Of a stretch of DNA of 64,000 nt, positions 60,893 through 64,000 are shown one piece after another. Position numbers and translations under genes: made by a program. Source of the stretch: Granulicella sibirica (GTDB lineage: Bacteria > Acidobacteriota > Terriglobia > Terriglobales > Acidobacteriaceae); contig NZ_RDSM01000001.1 in the NCBI RefSeq assembly GCF_004115155.1, forward strand, positions 1,240,001 through 1,304,000, given 5' to 3'. The notes beneath the pieces are model-generated. The model was given only the letters and a program-made list of their open reading frames with translations, was not told the DNA's origin and searched no databases. How positions within the stretch are numbered: the stretch's first letter is position 1; every line of letters starts with the position of its first letter.

Positions 60893-62932
60893 ATGGCGAA
60901 ACAGACCGCTCTCTTTCAACCCCTGATCCTCAGCCGCGCTTCCATCGAGGCCCTGCGCAAACTTGACCCACGTAGCATGGCGAGGAACCCGGTCATGTTC
61001 ATTGTTGAGGTCGGCAGTGTCCTCACCACAGTCTTGCTTGTTGTTAGCTTCAGGCACCACAGGGACTTCGGCTTCAATCTACAGATCACACTGTGGCTCT
61101 GGTTTACCGTGCTCTTCGCAAACTTCGCCGAGGCTATGGCGGAGGGCCGCGGCAAGGCACAGGCGGATAGCCTCCGCAAAGCCAAGAGCGAGACGGTTGC
61201 ACGTCGTCTTCGTAAAGACTCGAATGACGGAGCTATCGAAGAGGTGCCAAGCTCGCAACTGCGCGTCGACGACGTCGTTGTCGTCGCGGTCAACGAGATG
61301 ATTCCAGGAGATGGCGAGGTCATCTTCGGGGTTGCCTCGGTTGATGAGTCCGCCATCACCGGCGAGTCCGCGCCTGTCATCCGTGAGGCCGGTGGCGATC
61401 GCTCCGCTGTCACGGGTGGTACGCGCGTTCTCTCCGACCTCATCCGTATCCGTATCACATCGAATCCCGGAGAGACATTCATCGATCGCATGATCGCTCT
61501 CGTAGAGGGTGCCGAGCGTCAGAAGACGCCCAACGAGATCGCTCTCAATATTCTCCTTGCTGGTCTTACCATCATTTTTCTCCTTGCCGTCGTCACTCTC
61601 CAACCCTTTGCCGTCTACGCGGGTGCGCCGCAAACTATCTTTGTGCTCGTGTCGCTGCTCGTCTGCCTCATCCCCACGACCATCGGCGGCCTGCTCTCGG
61701 CCATCGGCATCGCCGGTATGGATCGCCTTGTCCAGCACAACGTTCTCGCTATGTCGGGCAGGGCAGTCGAGGCGGCGGGCGACGTTAACACTTTGCTGCT
61801 CGATAAGACTGGGACCATCACCATCGGCAACCGTGAGGCCTGTGCCTTCCTGCCCGCACCCGGAGTCAGTGCCGATCAACTCGCTGACGCAGCCCAACTC
61901 TCCTCTCTTCCCGACGAGACGCCTGAAGGCCGGTCTATCGTAGTCCTCGCCAAAGAGAAATTTGGCCTGCGCGGGCGCGAGTTCAATCTCAAGAACGCTA
62001 CCTTTATCCCGTTCAGCGCTGTTACCCGCATGTCGGGCGTCAATCTCGACGAACGCATCGTCCGCAAGGGCGCGGCAGACGCGATTGAAACGTATCTCGT
62101 CGACCTCGGCTCCAGCCTTCCACGGGAGGTCCGCCACAATGTAGAAGCAGTCGCGCGCTCTGGTGGCACTCCGCTCGTCGTTGCTGAGGGTGATCGCGCC
62201 ATGGGTGTGGTCCATCTTAAGGACATCGTCAAGGGCGGTATGAAGGAGCGCTTCAACGAACTCCGCCGTATGGGCATCCGCACGGTGATGATCACCGGCG
62301 ATAATCCTCTTACCGCCGCAGCCATCGCGCGCGAAGCAGGCGTCGACGACTTCCTCGCAGAAGCCAAACCAAAAGACAAAATGGACCTGATCCGCCGCGA
62401 ACAGGCTGAGGGCAAGCTTGTAGCCATGACCGGAGACGGCACCAACGATGCGCCCGCACTTGCTCAGGCGGACGTAGGCGTCGCCATGAACTCCGGGACC
62501 CAGGCAGCCAAAGAAGCCGGCAATATGGTCGATCTGGACTCTAACCCGACCAAGCTCATCGAGATCGTCGCCATCGGCAAGCAACTCCTGATGACCCGCG
62601 GCGCACTCACCACTTTCTCGATCGCAAATGATGTCGCCAAGTACTTCGCCATCATCCCGGCGATGTTCGCGGGAGTCTTTCCGGTCCTGCAGGTGCTCAA
62701 CATCATGCACCTTCACACTCCGCAATCGGCCGTGCTCTCAGCCGTCATCTTCAATGCGCTCGTCATCGTCGCGCTTATCCCGCTTGCTCTGCGCGGCGTG
62801 AGTTATCGAGCGCTCTCGGCTGAGTCGCTGCTTCAGCGCAATCTCCTCATATACGGACTGGGCGGAATCATCGTTCCGTTTTTCGGCATCAAGCTCATTG
62901 ACCTCTTGATCACCGGCATCCACCTCGCATAA
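60893..62932 (+). CDS. kdpB: Potassium-transporting P-type ATPase subunit B
   Basis: A 679-residue P-type ATPase. The phosphorylated aspartate is Asp304 in [11 protein letters not shown]. The actuator TGE loop is in [11 protein letters not shown], and the nucleotide domain has [45 protein letters not shown] marks the hinge. It hydrolyses ATP to drive uptake through KdpA. The ATG follows AGAAGAAAG by eight bases. The kdpC start lies 26 bases on. Confidence 0.97.
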   Translation: MAKQTALFQPLILSRASIEALRKLDPRSMARNPVMFIVEVGSVLTTVLLVVSFRHHRDFGFNLQITLWLWFTVLFANFAEAMAEGRGKAQADSLRKAKSETVARRLRKDSNDGAIEEVPSSQLRVDDVVVVAVNEMIPGDGEVIFGVASVDESAITGESAPVIREAGGDRSAVTGGTRVLSDLIRIRITSNPGETFIDRMIALVEGAERQKTPNEIALNILLAGLTIIFLLAVVTLQPFAVYAGAPQTIFVLVSLLVCLIPTTIGGLLSAIGIAGMDRLVQHNVLAMSGRAVEAAGDVNTLLLDKTGTITIGNREACAFLPAPGVSADQLADAAQLSSLPDETPEGRSIVVLAKEKFGLRGREFNLKNATFIPFSAVTRMSGVNLDERIVRKGAADAIETYLVDLGSSLPREVRHNVEAVARSGGTPLVVAEGDRAMGVVHLKDIVKGGMKERFNELRRMGIRTVMITGDNPLTAAAIAREAGVDDFLAEAKPKDKMDLIRREQAEGKLVAMTGDGTNDAPALAQADVGVAMNSGTQAAKEAGNMVDLDSNPTKLIEIVAIGKQLLMTRGALTTFSIANDVAKYFAIIPAMFAGVFPVLQVLNIMHLHTPQSAVLSAVIFNALVIVALIPLALRGVSYRALSAESLLQRNLLIYGLGGIIVPFFGIKLIDLLITGIHLA

Positions 62933-62958
62933 TGGAACATTTATCAGGGAGCAAGCCC

Positions 62959-63519
62959 ATGAAGCGTACCCTCGCTACCGCCATCGCCTACACGGTCATT
63001 ACCGCTCTTTTTCTCGGGATCGCCTATCCCTTCACGATCCTGGGTATAGGCCAAGCTCTCTTCCGCGATAAGGCCAACGGCCAACTCATCATCAGCAATG
63101 GGCACCTCATAGGATCCCGCATTCTCGGCCAGCCTTTCACGGGACCGAACTACTTTCACTCCCGACCGTCCGCAGCCGGAATCGGCTACGATGCCCAAGC
63201 CTCCTCCGGCTCGAACTTAGGCCCGACTAACAAAACCCTCGTCGACCGCATCAATAGATCGGTGGCGAACGAGCAGACTGGCCAGCCCGTCCCTATTGAC
63301 CTCGTCACGGCCTCCGCGTCCGGACTCGACCCTGACATCACTCCCGATGCCGCACTCTATCAGGGTCCGCGCATAGCCCAAGCTCGCCACCTCTCCAAGT
63401 CGGAGGTAAACCGCCTCATCCAATCCCACATCACGCCGCGCCAGTTCGGCCTTCTTGGCGAACCGCGGATCAATGTTCTTGAACTCAACCTCGCTCTAGA
63501 CCAGATCAGTCAAAACTAG
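62959..63519 (+). CDS. kdpC: Potassium-transporting ATPase subunit C
   Basis: A 186-residue subunit. The ATG at 62959 is preferred, since AGGGAG lies eight bases upstream; an in-frame ATG at 62932, overlapping the kdpB stop, would add nine residues. One N-terminal helix (AYTVITALFLGIAYPFTILGI) is followed by the periplasmic domain with FTGPNYFHSRPSAAG, GYDAQASSGSNLGPTN and VNRLIQSHITPRQFGLLGEPRINVLELNLAL. It couples KdpA and KdpB. No terminator is clear in the following 160 bases. Confidence 0.96.
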   Translation: MKRTLATAIAYTVITALFLGIAYPFTILGIGQALFRDKANGQLIISNGHLIGSRILGQPFTGPNYFHSRPSAAGIGYDAQASSGSNLGPTNKTLVDRINRSVANEQTGQPVPIDLVTASASGLDPDITPDAALYQGPRIAQARHLSKSEVNRLIQSHITPRQFGLLGEPRINVLELNLALDQISQN

Positions 63520-63679
63520 GTGCACAACAGCTAGGATGCCGGTTGCCGAGACGCTAGCGTACTCCCGACAGGCATCTTCTCTGGAAAGTTGCTCGAAGCG
63601 CGAACTGCAATACTGGTGATGAGCCTGCGGCTGTGATCCTCCCGGCCCAGACTAGTTGACATTCGGTCGCCTGGCGCGT

Positions 63680-64000
63680 TCAGAATGATCTGCTGGCCGC
63701 GACTAAATTCTGCCACCCGTTCTTGCTCATCTTCAGCCGTTGTCCACGGTTTAGAAGCACCGATGCCTCGTTGCGGCCCTCTCGCGCTACTTCGCAGACA
63801 TAGTCCATATTCACAATTGTCGAGCGGTGGATTCTCACAAACCGGGCAGGATCGAGAGTATTCTCCAACTGCTTCACCGTCTCCCGCAGCATGAACGTCT
63901 TCGTCCCAACGTGAAGGCACGAGTAGTAGTCCGCGGCCTCGATCCATTCGATCTCCTGGATGTTGACGACCACGTCTTTCGCTCCGTTCGGCACCAGCAG
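63680..64000 (-). CDS. LytTR-type DNA-binding regulator (5' end beyond window)
   Basis: The final 106 codons of a gene that enters from beyond position 64000. They form a LytTR domain: VVNIQEIEWIEAADYYSCLHVGTKTFMLRETVKQLENTL and FVRIHRSTIVNMDYVCEVAREGRNEASVLLNRGQRLKMSKNGW. Such domains usually end a two-component response regulator (LytR/AlgR type) with an upstream receiver. The GTG near 63994 is not a likely real start, because LytTR output domains seldom stand alone and the frame stays open to the window edge. It is convergent with kdpC. Confidence 0.9.
   Translation of the reverse strand: MLVPNGAKDVVVNIQEIEWIEAADYYSCLHVGTKTFMLRETVKQLENTLDPARFVRIHRSTIVNMDYVCEVAREGRNEASVLLNRGQRLKMSKNGWQNLVAASRSF

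Noticed and set aside
61079-62725. 548-codon open frame antisense to kdpB
   Set aside because: Shadow frame; kdpB on the plus strand carries all P-type ATPase motifs.
63531-63947. 138-codon minus-strand frame near the right end
   Set aside because: It overlaps the LytTR domain in another frame and shows no family pattern.
1-64000. CRISPR array, rRNA, tRNA, prophage or insertion sequence
   Set aside because: No regularly spaced repeats, no transposase or integrase motif and no RNA gene shape were recognised on either strand.

Overview
The window looks like chromosome of an Acidobacteriota bacterium, most likely class Terriglobia (Granulicella, Edaphobacter or Terriglobus type). The grounds are high G+C with C/G-ending codons, the gene families present (DUF3891, DUF7009 beside fdhD, DUF4965 and GH18 secreted hydrolases, CHAT-TPR protein beside a sigma factor) and short palindromic intergenic repeats. 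The placement is an inference from family content; no rRNA or tRNA gene was seen.

Layout. 1-5.9 kb: end of an ABC-F ATPase, a small membrane protein, a LOG-family protein, a PHP-domain protein and a GT4 glycosyltransferase. 6.0-8.6 kb (minus): fdhD, DUF7009 and a secreted GH13-like protein that has lost its catalytic residues, in one coupled operon. 8.7-19.8 kb: a catabolic and transport block that looks devoted to an organic nitrogen compound. It holds a cytidine-deaminase-fold enzyme, FAD oxidase, creatininase-family amidohydrolase, CocE-type hydrolase, NMT1-type ABC transporter (ATPase, permease, lipoprotein), DUF3891, and a divergent minus-strand operon of RidA, acetamidase and AtzH/HpxZ-like protein. 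A cytochrome c fusion and a DUF2165 membrane protein sit next to the transporter's binding protein. Nearly all joints are 4-base ATGA or TTGA overlaps.

19.8-31.2 kb: drug efflux. A TetR regulator is divergent from a TolC/EmrA/EmrB-type set, followed by an RND pump, adaptor and NodT outer-membrane lipoprotein, closed by a strong terminator. 31.3-43.8 kb: a cystathionine-lyase-type PLP enzyme and a carbohydrate/secreted-enzyme region (DUF4965 glutaminase-like, GH18 with a large extra N-terminal half, Tat-exported sugar epimerase and Gfo/Idh oxidoreductase, CutC, GH29 fucosidase, GlcG/HbpS-like protein, alditol-oxidase-type flavoprotein).

43.8-51.7 kb (minus): the most interesting block. It runs from a large secreted protein of unknown function through a 79-residue ORF, an exported TPR-CHAT (caspase-like) protein and an ECF-like sigma factor to a membrane anti-sigma-like protein. 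A tandem 14-bp repeat lies upstream of the 79-residue ORF. This could be a protease-triggered sigma signalling system. 52.2-53.7 kb: acyltransferase and a small protein in visibly more A/T-rich DNA.

53.9-63.5 kb: a complete Kdp potassium-uptake locus, with the KdpD sensor split into two divergent genes (a kinase half on minus; the ATPase/USP half on plus with kdpE), then a BBP2 porin, a small membrane protein, kdpF, kdpA, kdpB and kdpC. The window ends inside a LytTR response regulator.
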